Assembly: GCA_013115135.1 (NCBI GenBank)
Contig: JABANP010000221.1
Coordinates: 17,736 to 81,735 of the forward strand
Source: Perkinsus olseni
Lineage: Eukaryota; Perkinsozoa; Perkinsida; Perkinsidae
DNA length: 64,000 bases
Reading direction: 5' to 3'
Part shown: piece by piece, positions 23,541 to 35,199 of the stretch
Numbering within the stretch: position 1 is the first letter of the stretch
How the letters are laid out: every line of letters begins with the position of its first letter
Translations under genes and position numbers: made by a program
Notes under the pieces: generated by a model
Seen by the model: only the letters and a program-made list of their open reading frames with translations
Database searches by the model: none
What the model was told of the DNA's origin: nothing

Positions 23541-26240
23541 ATGTTGTCAGAGTGCCGAGATCGTGCTGCTCTCGGCAGTAGACAGTGGTCAGGTGTAGGT
23601 GAGAGACGTCCTTATTTGGAGGAAGTAAGACTGGTTATTGCCGTGAGCATGTTCTATGGTACGTGTGCTATCCTCATGGTGGTGGCCAACAAGCTGACCT
23701 TGCAAGCATATGTAATACTCTTCCACTACAGTCCAACGGGAGAGCTGTAGTAACGAGTAGTCCTCTTCCAAACTGTGGTGAGCTCTGAGGCAGAGGCCTA
23801 GAGGAAGTCCTTTGGGAAGGTCTCATCAGCTCATCCCAATTGATGAGCCCCTCGAGGCCCACACTGCACGTGGGTGCACGTCATGCACTGCATGATGGAA
23901 CCGTCGAATTGTTGGCTTCCCTTCCTTAATAGTAGCACACGTCTCGACGCTGGGGTGTCTCGGGTTGCAATACCGTACAACTATGCACACCACTCTATTC
24001 TAGTATCAACAGAGACGTCGTCCTGGGAGCGGCTCTACCGTGTCCGATGTTCTTTCACACGTCATTTGCACACCGGTGTGGTGTACTTGTCCGTCTTCTA
24101 TCAGGCTTCACCCTTCCTCTCATTATGGTTGCAGTCAGTCATCGCTGTACTCTGTTTATTGGCTGCAAGTAGTTAACCACCCGGGAATAGCGCTCTTGCG
24201 GAGGCCTCGGCTCAGATAGAGCCCACCCTCATCTGCTCGGCCTCTCTCTTTCGGCATCACCGAAATCACTACTCATTGCTATGTACGAGGTGAGCTCTGC
24301 TGCTGTCCATCGGCTGAGTCCCCCGAATCATCTTCCAGGGGCGGAAAGGTCCTCTCTGCGGCGAGTAGCAGCGAGTGTTCATCTTTGTCAGCATCTCGAT
24401 CTGTGCATTGTCAGCTCTCTGAGCTTGGTCTTTGCCTCGCTCTGTTTGATGCGAGTCGACGCTAGCAGCTTCCAAGTGAGAAGAAGCTGACCTACAGCTC
24501 CTCATCTTTTTACCTCTTCCTCCGCTCACAATCGGTTCCGCGGACGTCGGCGGGGCTATCGTCGTGGTCAGGTCGTGGCTCGTGCCTTGAACACTCCCAT
24601 GTCCCTAGGCTTGTCCTGGATGTTGTTACCGAACAGCCATCGCTCCACTACTCAACTAGAGGTGAGGGCAGGGTCTATCCCGTCGCATGGTGGATGCTGA
24701 TGAATAATACATTCTCCAACTCGCGTTGTGACGTGTGCGTTCGGCACTTCACGAAATATCATGCATGCCGGTGCGAGATCCAGCGCAGAAATTCAAACTC
24801 CTGAGCTGTTGTGCCTGAGAGCTGCTAGGTAGAGGAGTGACGATAATGGTGCTGCCTCCATTCCTGCTCTCTCATACGGCCTATTCGATGAGTCTCGATT
24901 CCGAATTGAATTTGGGAAGCTTACTTCGTAGTCAACGTCCTCTATACCCTGTAGTTTATAGAGGGCAAGTTACACTTCGAGTTTGTGCAGAGTCATTCGC
25001 CCAAGCCATTCGCTTGTTCTTGCTGACCCTTCCATTCGACCATCGTCCGTCATCTCTTCTCGAACCATCTCAGGTTCTCGGATGCACTTGTGTTACCGCT
25101 GGCTTCGTCGTCATCGTCCTATTCGACCGCATCAGCGTCTCCGCAGCGGGAGCCTTCTTCGTAGTTGCCACTCCTCGCATGCATCGCCTGTGCGTTGACC
25201 ATTCCTCAGGGCTTTCTTGCCTCTCTAGTCACAGCAGTCCATACGCTCGTTATAAAGCGGCAAGACATTCGTAATGGCTCTGAGGAGGGAAAGTCGAAGC
25301 CGAGCCTGACATCTTTCGATACAGTTCTCGTATCGAATACTGCGTGAGTGCTCCCGACACTCTCCAGACTACGCGAATCTTGCGAGACCGTGTCCGCGTG
25401 CACGGGTTTGAACTCAACGCATGAAGGGGATCGCTCTTCATTGCCGTCCGAGGAGTGATGATTGAAATAGCCGCGATGTACAGTCAGTGAAGTACACGAT
25501 CCATCGTAATCATGAGCACTCGATTCTGACTATGTCGGTTGGTACGCTTGGTGCCTTCATTGATGCTCGGGGGAAGGACTCGGCGCTCCGGACTTCTCCT
25601 TGTCACCCCTAAACACCGTTGCCGCTGCTTCGAGGCCTTGGAGCTTCTGTCCAAGGTACATCTTTTTGGGCTACCCTTCCTGTGCTTGGACGTGAAGTCA
25701 TCATTACAAGATCTTATCGCCCTTTCTCTTCACCTTGACTATCTCGTGCAAGTAATCGTCACAGGTAAGGCATCCTCTCTCTTTTACCACGGCACTGACG
25801 AGGGATATCACTTCAACGTCGCGGCTCTTGTTTCAGCCATGCTCGCCATATTGTTCAACGTGGCTGTGGTGCTGCAGATCACTCACACATCGACAGTAAC
25901 ATACAGCATAGTATCTGCCCTTCGTGGAGGGGTAGGTCTCGAGGTCGATCGCTTCAGCATCGGTCGAGCGGAGATTTGAGACTATGCGCAGAGAGGGAGA
26001 CTTTAGCTCCGCTGGTCTGTTTGCTATGGCAGCGACGACCTGTCAGGATTCTGAGCTCGAGGAATCCTACATGGGGTTGAGGAGTGGTCGAGTGGTTCAG
26101 GTCCAGATGCTCATATGCGCCTACCTGTTCGGAGAGTCGTTAACTACGGGAAGATCCTCGGGGTTTCCTGTGTTGTGTCGGGAACTTTGGTATATACTTA
26201 TTCGACACATCATCAGCTACTACACGGCAAGAAGCATTAG
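23541..26240 (+). CDS. Triose-phosphate/nucleotide-sugar transporter family protein
   Basis: Multi-spanning membrane protein of the drug/metabolite transporter superfamily, likely in Golgi, ER or plastid membrane. Recognisable segments are the first helix SMFYGTCAILMVVANKLTL, resembling the family's S-x-x-x-x-x-x-N-K opening; a helix LWLQSVIAVLCLLAAS (about 24120-24170); FLASLVTAVHTLVIKR with the later SLTSFDTVLVSN (about 25212-25340), matching the conserved L-x-K...N-N region; a late helix MLAILFNVAVVLQITHTSTV followed by TYSIVSALRGG (about 25840-25935); and the last helix YGKILGVSCVVSGTLVYTYS, ending at a stop at 26238. Many introns of about 50-60 nt separate the exons. Substrate unknown; nucleotide sugar versus phosphorylated sugar cannot be decided. 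Confidence 0.65.
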
Positions 26241-26377
26241 GTGGATGTGATTAGCTCCGCATGTCCCATGCATGACCAATAGATATTTCTGGAGACTTCA
26301 ACTCTTGCGTTGTGTTACCACGATGCAGCTCGATTCCTGTGTGTTGTCGTCAGACGAATTGGGGTATTGCCGAGCAT

Positions 26378-28560
26378 ATGGCCTTCACACTGACCAAGGA
26401 CAACTCCCAGGAGTTCCTGGTCGAGCCTAGTTCAGTTCCAACCTGGTGGATGTGTCGTAAAGCGAAGAGACAAGTGACTGATCAGGCGACAGATTCCGAG
26501 ATCACTCTGCCCTATTCGATCGACCTCGGCCATGGACAAGCATTCGACTGGCGAGTTTACGTCGCCAACCATCGTTGGCATGATGAGCTACTCGGCTTCG
26601 ATGGGATCGTCCGAGCTACTGCGAGTCGAAATGAAGTGAACCATCATTATCATTTATTCCTTCACTGTGGTAATGGTGAGAAGTTGTTGATGACTGAGAA
26701 CACCCTGAGGAGGTTCGACAAAGAAGGCGAGATGCACTGGATTAAACAGAGTCCGCGGGCAGTTCTGAAAGGCTTCGACGAGGCCCTCGGAGATCTGAGA
26801 AATAGCGGGTGGGAGCTGGAAGAGTTGGGCGACTGGTACTTCACCGGCACCCTTAATGCTACTATCAGAGACATGGTCGCCGAGTTCTTCAGTCAAGCTA
26901 TATTTGGAGTTGCTCTGGGGGACCCAAGTTCGTCCGATTGGATCCGACTACTGGAAAACCCCAATGTCATCAGCGTTAGAGAAGATCCTAACATGCTCAC
27001 TGTTCTAGACAACTGTGTGAGTAGAATCTCTCGGGCGATGTGGATTGATCTCAGATCTGAGTTCATCTCAGGATCTGCGTGCCCGATGGGTTCGATATGT
27101 TCGAGAAAATTTCAAAATACTCAAGCTCAGTAAGAAGGGGTCGAAGACACTATGCTGGTTGAAGGAGAGGCATGAGCGAACTCCTCGGCTGAATCCCTCA
27201 GTTGAACCTGTCTCGCTCAAGGTGAACTGAGAAGCTGATTTTCTCCTCTGCGTTGCATTGCCGCCCTCAGTGGGTCTGCGACCTTTGTCTATACTAGCTT
27301 CTATCGTCGCCTCTATTGAGTCGACCGTCATCGCGTTTGCCACGTTTTCAGGTACGTCGATCAGCCCTTCTCTACCCATCTCCTCAACTCAAAGACGGGA
27401 AGGAAGCTGTGGAACTGGCTACTGGGACTGTGGTGTCGCTCGACTTGATCAACGCTGATGAGCTGTTGTCATGTGACTCTGGTGCCTTCTTCTTGCGGGT
27501 CAAGACGGAGAGTCAATCGGGGTACCTTCGTGTTAGCGACGCCCCTTACGAGGAGGAACCCATACTGGTAGCTGCTTCTGGTGTTCCTCGACGCTTCATA
27601 GCGAGACGATTCACGGAAGAAGAGGTTGAAGGTAGATCGCACCGGCAACAGAGTCGACCCGCTCAACAACCTCCCGTGCGGGTTTCACAACAGAGTCGAC
27701 CTACTCAACAACAACAACAACAACCTCCCGTACGGGTTTCACAACAGGTTCGGCCAGTCTACGAAGCTTCTTCATTTGGATGGGGAGAACAGCAGAGGTG
27801 GAGTGTCCCTAGGTCGCCTTCCCTGGGAGAAGAGCAGAAGTGGACTGTTCCTAGGTATCCTTCCCCTCTGAAGATAGGCGATGTGACAGACCTGACCCCA
27901 AGTGAGATTTCTGTGCATCGAACTGACACAGGAGTTGAAATTCTCCGCCGTGGAAGACTGTGGAGGATATCGTCCTACCCCGAGTACGCTCGAGGGGAGA
28001 TACCGCCCTGGCGAGGCCTCGAAATGGCTCTTGATGATGGCCGAAGGCGGTTCGAGAATGGAAAGATCACGATGCGCATTACTGAGCTAGAGAGAATTCT
28101 GAGCATAGGTTTGACCGAGTGTGATAACGAGGGGTGTTTATGCCGATCGAAGTACCCTGGGGTGGTACAAGAGATGACCGGAAACAAGTGCCCTAATTCT
28201 ACTGGCTTTAGCAGCGCAGGAAAGCATTGGGACCGTGGACGTCTTGTTCAGGAGACTGCCTATCAGATGAAGGTTGGTGACGTAGTGTCATTGCACCTGC
28301 ATACGGATGGGTCAGGGTTGTACTTCCGCGCTCTCGAACTCTTTGTGAATGGACAGCTCTACCCGGCCACCCTGGAAGCCAAGAGGGGCGGGAGGCTGAT
28401 TCTGAAGGGGAGCGGCGCTTGGTCAGTGGCCCTACTCCTAGGAGTCGATCATATCACCACGCCTAAGCATTCGGACCACATCGTCGAGGAAGTGACGACA
28501 CCCAGTACCATGCCATCAGACGAAGCTAGAAAACTGCCCTTGAGGGACTCGTGGAACTGA
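26378..28560 (+). CDS. Large protein with possible SPRY-like C-terminal domain
   Basis: Three long exons: 26378-27012, about 27071-27220 and 27352-28560, joined by introns starting GTGTGAGT and GTGAAC in phase 0. About 660 residues. The N-terminal part is globular with a WELEELGDWYF segment. A Gln/Pro/Arg-rich linker with near-repeats of PPVRVSQQ (about 27670-27750) separates it from the C-terminal part. There, KVGDVVSLHLHTDGSGLYF followed by LELFVNGQLYPA resembles the G-D-x-x-x...F-x-x-N-G core of SPRY domains. This is a structural resemblance only. The start at 26378 is chosen because the upstream 22 codons look intronic. Confidence 0.5.
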
Positions 28561-29030
28561 GTCAGTTGAACTGACTAGGGTTCCGGGTCTGACTTTTTCT
28601 ATCGTTCTCGGGGACTCAAGTCAGAGGGAGCGAGCAAGTTGATTATGTCATCATTAGCAACAATCTCATCAGATTTTATCCGTTGTTTGTTGTTCTTTTT
28701 GTCAGTGTTAGGCGTGTCAGTGCGATCATCATGAGATCAGTGATCAGAGAGTACTGTATGAGTGAATGTTAAGTATCCTTTCTTATCTTTGCATGTCGCT
28801 GCTGCGTGAGAGTATATTCTTGTTACAGTGGTGAGATATAAGGCACTTATAAGGTTGGTGCCAAGGTTGCGTCTGTGATAGGAAACTGCAGATAAGGAGT
28901 TAACGGGCCCGACGTAGAAACTCAGCTACTCGTAACGGCGGGCGAGGCATCACTACCTGCTCAGCTACCCACAGGATACGCCATCAGCTGCACTTACTAG
29001 TCATTACACGTCTTAGACGTTGTTTCAGAG
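28561..29030. other. Intergenic, nothing assigned
   Basis: AT-richer than its neighbours, with short direct repeats of TGATCA-type words near 28725-28745. No coding or RNA feature supported. Confidence 0.4.
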
Positions 29031-30600
29031 TTGCGAATGCGCCAACCTTCAAGAGATCGTCCGTCGACTACGAAGGGTGGCGACGAGGTCCGGCAGAGCT
29101 GCTATCATTTTCAAGAATGTTTGTCCCCTATTTTCACGAATCGCACTAGTAGCACATTTCGACGTACTCACAACCATCATGCTCAGGCGTGCGTGTTGGG
29201 ACCGTGGAATATCACCCTACAACCTGACACCCCAGTCTATTGGCTCAAGTGTCCGGACCTCAAACATTACCTCGTGAAGTTCCGAGTACATGCACGGCAT
29301 GAGTTGGCAAAGAGACTCAGTGAGTGTTCTATTGTGTTGGGTAATGATTCCCACTTTGTCCGCACGTCCGTTCCACCAGTGATCAAGCCAGCTCCTGCTT
29401 TCACTATACCACAATATAGGTGTTCCTGATCTGTCTCTTCGAAATCGCCACTTGTCTCAGAAACCGGTGTTCTACTCCATTCGTCGTCAGAGTCTGCAGG
29501 AGTGCGAGGACTCGCTGTATGGGCGGAGTCGACGGGCTCTTCAGGTCGAGTGTACCGGTTAGGGGGGCGAGACCTCACCTGCAAGCCGCTCAGTGAGTGG
29601 GTTTCTCCATCTGTGGCTTATACATGCGCTTTTTCAGCGACATCTGCCTGTCTGTCCGAGTCGGGGGTGCTGGATGAGCAATGGGAGATACTCATACAAG
29701 GGAATAAAGGAGTTGCTTTTCTCGATGACCGGAAGGTAGAGGCCCTCCCCAGACTCACATTTTTGCCGGAGTTCGACTCACAATACCGCTATGGCGGTGG
29801 ATCCACATCCATTTGAAAACCGCAGATATGATGACCTCACTAAGGTACGGATCACTTTTCAAACGAGCGTCAACTCTGGAGCGATCGGCTTTTTTAACAC
29901 GTCCGGAGACCCGTCTTTGGACGTGGACTTTAATTCTGTGACAATCACTTGTGTCGAGCATGGGGCACGCCCCCTCCTCCCGAACTATCATAACAGTCGA
30001 GGGGAAGGTGAGTGTAAAATGTTCGTGTGGTAGTATAACGGCTATACGACTGCTTCGATGTTGATTGTAGAGGCAGCGTTGATCACGATATAGCATTCAT
30101 GCGAGGCCGTTAGACGAGTTGTAAGTCATCAGATCGTTGATAATGAGGGAGCTGCCCGGGAGGCCGCCTGTAAATATAACGCGATCATGGTATTGTGAGA
30201 TTGTTCTGTTGTGATTTCTCAATATCGTGTCGTATATCCCACTGTGAGCTGCGTTGTCCCTGTAGCGCTAGATGTCATTGATATTACTAGTTTGTAATTG
30301 AGACTGCGTGATTGCCGATATTCAATGCTAGTACAGGTTCGGAGTCTTCGTCTTTACGTGCGTTGGGAATGGATTCGGCGCCAGGCATCATTGAATCATC
30401 TCCGTACGAGACCGCGATGATGCATTTTAGCTTCGGAACTGCGTGGTTGTTGATGTCATTGGTGGTCAGGCGATCGCCGGGGGAAGATTCGAGAACGAAG
30501 GTAGAAAGGGTTAAGGTAACTCCTACCAACTTGCTTTGTGGCTTCGAAGACTCACATCCTCAGGCAAGGCCAGTGGGCTCTTCATTACTGCGTTTGTGAT
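29031..30600 (+). CDS. Unidentified exon cluster before the tRNA array
   Basis: Coding-like segments are 29031-29420 (containing NITLQPDTPVYWLKCPDLKH), about 29460-29580, about 29660-29810 (containing EQWEILIQGNKGVAFLDDRK), 29791-30009 (containing KVRITFQTSVNSGAIGFFN) and 30312-30599. They are separated by plausible short introns but cannot be joined into one confident chain. No family recognised; they may represent more than one gene or a decayed one. Confidence 0.3.
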
Positions 30601-31081
30601 CGCTGCGGACTCACATTTTGGATGACTCAGTGAAACAACATGTGCTGTGACTGAAGCGATCAAAGGTGTCTCAGCGGTTCCGTACCAAACGCGTTGCCTT
30701 AAATAGTCTTGGCCAAAGTTCGGCGCACAGTGGTCCGGAGGACCCCCTGATTTTCACTCGTCCCTCCCTTCTTTCTCCCCAGTCTTTGTATTACTTACAA
30801 CTCCGACAGGCTTCGAACGGCTGCTGGTAATTTCTCTACTCCCTACTACGCTATCCATCACCCACGAAAAAACGCACTTACAGCAGGAATAAACATTGTG
30901 CGGGGGAGGAGGTGAATGGTCAATTGGTCAATCGATCAGGAGATGTAAAAAACAATTTTTTGGTTTTCATATCAATTGCGGATCAATAAATCAATTAACC
31001 AGTCAACGAGTGATTGATTTCTCAGCTCCCAATGACGAAATCGTCCCGGCAATCGAGGAGGTTCACGAACTGCTCCTGGAT

Positions 31082-31155
31082 GCCCGATTAGTTCAGCTGG
31101 ATAGAATGTCTGCCTACGGAGCAGATGGTCGTAGGTTCGAATCCTGCATCGGGTA
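31082..31155 (+). tRNA. tRNA-Arg(ACG), array 1 unit 1
   Basis: Full cloverleaf: acceptor GCCCGAT/ATCGGGT with discriminator A; D-stem GTTC/GAAT; anticodon stem TCTGC/GCAGA around loop CTACGGA (anticodon ACG); T-stem GTAGG/CCTGC with loop TTCGAAT. The internal A box (TTAGTTCAGCTGG) and B box (GGTTCGAATCC) match Pol III promoters. No intron and no encoded CCA. Confidence 0.93.
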
Positions 31156-31200
31156 GGCTTTCAGCTCTGGCCGACATAGCGATAGCCCTCGAAACGATGA

Positions 31201-31282
31201 CGACACCTGAGGGATTCGAACCCTCGCGGGCATAGCCCAACGGCTTAGCAGGCCGCCGCCTTAATCACTCGGCCAAAGTGTC
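31201..31282 (-). tRNA. tRNA-Ser(GCT), array 1 unit 1
   Basis: Class II tRNA: acceptor GACACTT/AGGTGTC, discriminator G (typical of serine tRNAs), anticodon stem GCGGC/GCCGT around loop CTGCTAA (anticodon GCT), long variable arm GGGC-TAT-GCCC, T-stem GAGGG/CCCTC with TTCGAAT. This copy has one D-loop substitution (TTAATCACT on the + strand). It converges on the tRNA-Arg 45 bp away. Confidence 0.92.
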
Positions 31283-31598
31283 TCAAACACATTATGGTAG
31301 CACCAGCTGCTCAACTCATTGGAGCTTTCTGACTGAAAAAGGCGTTACTCGCTATAATATTCAGAAACTGCCTTGGCCGAAGTTAACGAGAGCCGCGGCC
31401 ACTCGACCTCCCATGTATCTACCCGCTACTATCTATATCGTACAACGCAGGCAGGCTTCGAACGGCTGCTGGTAATTTATCTACTCCCCATCCCTCGTAC
31501 GACGCTACCTACCACCCACGAGAGACCCACTTACAGCAGGAATCAACATTGTGCGGGGTAGGAGGTGAATGGTCAATTGGTCAATCGATCAGGTGATG

Positions 31599-31613
31599 TA
31601 AAAAAACTTTTTT
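31599..31613. terminator. Palindromic A7-C-T6 block, candidate two-way Pol III terminator
   Basis: Sequence GTAAAAAAACTTTTTTGGG. It gives a run of at least six T on both strands, the RNA polymerase III stop signal. The same block occurs once per unit throughout both arrays, varying in length. It is the first long T-run met by a + strand transcript from tRNA-Arg (about 450 nt downstream) and the outer boundary for - strand transcription from the next unit's tRNA-Ser. Its role is inferred. Confidence 0.5.
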
Positions 31614-31640
31614 GGGTTTTTATATCAATTGCGGATCAAC

Positions 31641-31673
31641 AAATCAATCAACCAGTTAACGAGTGATTGATTT
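31641..31673. repeat. Inverted repeat in array unit (hairpin, 10-bp stem)
   Basis: AAATCAATCA and TGATTGATTT are exact inverted copies separated by 13 nt. Most units keep it; some array-1 and array-2 units carry AAATCAATTA in the left arm, weakening the stem. It lies about 60 bp upstream of tRNA-Arg. Confidence 0.6.
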
Positions 31674-31734
31674 CTCGCCTCCCAATGACGAAAACGTCCC
31701 GGCAATCGAGGAGGTTCACGAACTGCTCCTGGAT

Positions 31735-31808
31735 GCCCGATTAGTTCAGCTGGATAGAATGTCTGCCTACGGAGCAGATGGTCGTAGGTTCGAATCCTGC
31801 ATCGGGTA
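31735..31808 (+). tRNA. tRNA-Arg(ACG), unit 2
   Basis: Same cloverleaf as the 31082 copy, no changes. Confidence 0.92.
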
Positions 31809-31853
31809 GGCTTTCAGCTCTGGCCGACATAGCGATACCCCTCGAAACGATGA

Positions 31854-31935
31854 CGACACCTGAGGGATTCGAACCCTCACGGGCATAGCCCAACGGCTAA
31901 GCAGGCCGCCGACTTAACCACTCGGCCAAAGTGTC
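31854..31935 (-). tRNA. tRNA-Ser(GCT), unit 2
   Basis: Anticodon GCT kept, but position 37 changes A to T and the anticodon stem has a G-to-T change, so it may be less stable. Confidence 0.8.
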
Positions 31936-32386
31936 TCGAACACATTATGGTAGCACCAGCTGCTCAACTCATTGGAGCTTTCTGACTGAAAAAGGCGTTA
32001 CTCGCTATACTATTCAGAAACTGCCTTGGCCAAAGTTAACGAGAGCCGCGGCCACTCGACCTCCCATGTATCTACCCGCTACTATCTATATCGTACAACG
32101 CAGGCAGGCTTCGAACGGCTGCTGGTAATTTATCTACTCCCAATCCCTCGTACGACGCTACCTACCACCCACGAAAAACGCACTTACAGCAGGAATCCAC
32201 ATTGTGCGGGGTAGGAGGTGAATGGTCAATTGGTCAATCGATCAGGTGATGTAAAAAAACTTTTTTGGTTTTTATATCAATTGCGGATCAACAAATCAAT
32301 CAACCAGTTAACGAGTGATTGATTTCTCGACTCCCAATGACGAAAACGTCCCGGCAATCGAGGAGGTTCACGAACTGCTCCTGGTT

Positions 32387-32460
32387 GCCCGATTAGTTCA
32401 GCTGGATAGAATGTCTGCCTACGGAGCAGATGGTCGTAGGTTCGAATCCTGCATCGGGTA
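32387..32460 (+). tRNA. tRNA-Arg(ACG), unit 3
   Basis: Intact; the only array-1 copy followed at once by TTTT (32464-32467), a minimal Pol III terminator. Confidence 0.92.
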
Positions 32461-32505
32461 GGCTTTTAGCTCTGGCCGACATAGCGATACCCCTCGAAAC
32501 GATGA

Positions 32506-32587
32506 CGACACCTGAGGGATTCGAACCCTCGCGGGCATAGCCCAACGGCTTAGCAGGCCGCCGCCTTAACCACTCGGCCAAAGTGTC
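32506..32587 (-). tRNA. tRNA-Ser(GCT), unit 3
   Basis: Consensus copy with all stems paired. Confidence 0.92.
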
Positions 32588-33039
32588 TCAAACATATTAT
32601 GGTAGCACCAGCTGCTCAACTCATTGGAGCTTTCTGACTGAAAAAGGCGTTACTCGCTATACTATTCAGAAACTGCCTTGGCCAAAGTTAACGAGAGCCG
32701 CGGCCACTCGACCTCCCATGTATCTACCCGCTACTATCTATATCGTACAACGCAGGCAGGCTTCGAACGGCTGCTGGTAATTTATCTACTCCCCATCCCT
32801 CGTACGACGCTACCTACCACCCACGAAAAACGCACTTACAGCAGGAATCAACATTGTGCGGGGTAGGAGGTGAATGGTCAATTGGTCAATCGATCAGGTG
32901 ATGTAAAAAAACTTTTTTTGGTTTTTATATCAATTGCGGATCAACAAATCAATCAACCAGTTAACGAGTGATTGATTTCTCGCCTCCCAATGACGAAAAC
33001 GTCCCGGCAATCGAGGAGGTTCACGAACTGCTCCTGGAT

Positions 33040-33113
33040 GCCCGATTAGTTCAGCTGGATAGAATGTCTGCCTACGGAGCAGATGGTCGTAGGTTCGAAT
33101 CCTGCATCGGGTA
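33040..33113 (+). tRNA. tRNA-Arg(ACG), unit 4
   Basis: Consensus copy. Confidence 0.92.
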
Positions 33114-33158
33114 GGCTTTCAGCTCTGGCCGACATAGCGATACCCCTCGAAACGATGA

Positions 33159-33240
33159 CGACACCTGAGGGATTCGAACCCTCGCGGGCATAGCCCAACG
33201 GCTTAGCAGGCCGCCGCCTTAACCACTCGGCCAAAGTGTC
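33159..33240 (-). tRNA. tRNA-Ser(GCT), unit 4
   Basis: Consensus copy. Confidence 0.92.
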
Positions 33241-33691
33241 TCAAACACATTATGGTAGCACCAGCTGCTCAACTCATTGGAGCTTTCTGACTGAAAAAGG
33301 CGTTACTCGCTATACTATTCAGAAACTGCCTTGGCCAAAGTTAACGAGAGCCGCGGCCACTCGACCTCCCATGTATCTACCCGCTACTATCTATATCGTA
33401 CAACGCAGGCAGGCTTCGAACGGCTGCTGGTAATTTATCTACTCCCCATCCCTCGTACGACGCTACCTACCACCCACGAAAAACGCACTTACAGCAGGAA
33501 TCAACATTGTGCGGGGTAGGAGGTGAATGGTCAATTGGTCAATCGATCAGGTGATGTAAAAAAACTTTTTTGGTTTTTATATCAATTGCGGATCAACAAA
33601 GCAATCAACCAGTTAACGAGTGATTGATTTCTCGACTCCCAATGACGAAAACGTCCCGGCAATCGAGGAGGTTCACGAACTGCTTCTGGGT

Positions 33692-33765
33692 GCCCGATTA
33701 GTTCAGCTGGATAGAATGTCTGCCTACGGAGCAGATGGTCGTAGGTTCGAATCCTGCATCGTGTA
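33692..33765 (+). tRNA. tRNA-Arg(ACG), unit 5
   Basis: 3' acceptor strand reads ATCGTGT, breaking one acceptor pair. Confidence 0.8.
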
Positions 33766-33810
33766 GGCTTTCAGCTCTGGCCGACATAGCGATACCCCTC
33801 GAAACGATGA

Positions 33811-33892
33811 CGATACCTGAGGGATTCGAACCCTCGCGGGCATAGCCCAACGGCTTAGCAGGCCGCCGCCTTAACCACTCGGCCAAAGTGTC
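33811..33892 (-). tRNA. tRNA-Ser(GCT), unit 5
   Basis: One acceptor change (GATACC on the + strand); otherwise consensus. Confidence 0.88.
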
Positions 33893-34345
33893 TCAAACAC
33901 ATTATGGTAGCACCAGCTGCTCAACTCATTGGAGCTTTCTGACTGAAAAAGGCGTTACTCGCTATACTATTCAGAAACTGCCTTGGCCAAAGTTAACGAG
34001 AGCCGCGGCCACTCGACCTCCCATGTATCTACCCGCTACTATCTATATCGTACAACGCAGGCAGGCTTCGAACGGCTGCTGGTAATTTATCTACTCCCAA
34101 TCCCTCGTACGACGCTACCTACCACCCACGAAAAACGCACTTACAGCAGGAATCAACATTGTGCGGGGTAGGAGGTGAATGGTCAATTGGTCAATCGATC
34201 AGGTGATGTAAAAAAACTTTTTTTGGTTTTTTATATCAATTGCGGATCAACAAATCAATCAACCAGTTAACGAGTGATTGATTTCTCGCCTCCCAATGAC
34301 GAAAACGTCCCGGCAATCGAGGAGGTTCACGAACTGCTCCTGGAT

Positions 34346-34419
34346 GCCCGATTAGTTCAGCTGGATAGAATGTCTGCCTACGGAGCAGATGGTCGTAGGT
34401 TCGAATCCTGCATCGGGTA
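34346..34419 (+). tRNA. tRNA-Arg(ACG), unit 6
   Basis: Consensus copy. Confidence 0.92.
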
Positions 34420-34464
34420 GGCTTTCAGCTCTGGCCGACATAGCGATACCCCTCGAAACGATGA

Positions 34465-34546
34465 CGACACCTGAGGGATTCGAACCCTCGCGGGCATAGC
34501 CCAACGGCTTAGCAGGCCGCCGCCTTAACCACTCGGCCAAAGTGTC
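34465..34546 (-). tRNA. tRNA-Ser(GCT), unit 6
   Basis: Consensus copy. Confidence 0.92.
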
Positions 34547-34998
34547 TCAAACACATTATGGTAGCACCAGCTGCTCAACTCATTGGAGCTTTCTGACTGA
34601 AAAAGGCGTTACTCGCTATACTATTCAGAAACTGCCTTGGCCAAAGTTAACGAGAGCCGCGGCCACTCGACCTCCCATGTATCTACCCGCTACTATCTAT
34701 ATCGTACAACGCAGGCAGGCTTCGAACGGCTGCTGGTAATTTATCTACTCCCAATCCCTCGTACGGCGCTACCTACCACCCACGAAAATCGCGCTTACAG
34801 CAAGAATCAACACTGTGTGGGGGAGGAGGTGAATGGTCAATTGGTCAATCGATCAGGTGATGTAAAAAAACTTTTTTTGGTTTTTATATCAATTGCGGAT
34901 CAACAAATCAATCAACCAGTTAACGAGTGATTGATTTCTCGCCTCTCAATGACGAAAACGTCCCGGCAATCGAGGAGGTTCACGAACTGCTCCTGGAT

Positions 34999-35072
34999 GC
35001 CCGATTAGTTCAGCTGGATAGAATGTCTGCCTACGGAGCAGATGGTCGTAGGTTCGAATCCTGCATCGGGTA
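34999..35072 (+). tRNA. tRNA-Arg(ACG), unit 7
   Basis: Consensus copy. Confidence 0.92.
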
Positions 35073-35117
35073 GGCTTTCAGCTCTGGCCGACATAGCGAT
35101 ACCCCTCGAAACGATGA

Positions 35118-35199
35118 CGACACCTGAGGGATTCGAACCCTCGCGGGCATAGCCCAACGGCTTAGCAGGCCGCCGCCTTAACCACTCGGCCAAAGTGTC
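35118..35199 (-). tRNA. tRNA-Ser(GCT), unit 7
   Basis: Consensus copy. Confidence 0.92.

Noticed and set aside
31340..31470. Third tRNA in the array unit near GGCAGGCTTCGAACGG
   Set aside because: There is a T-loop-like TTCGAAC, but the stem has a mismatch and no acceptor or anticodon arm can be folded around it.
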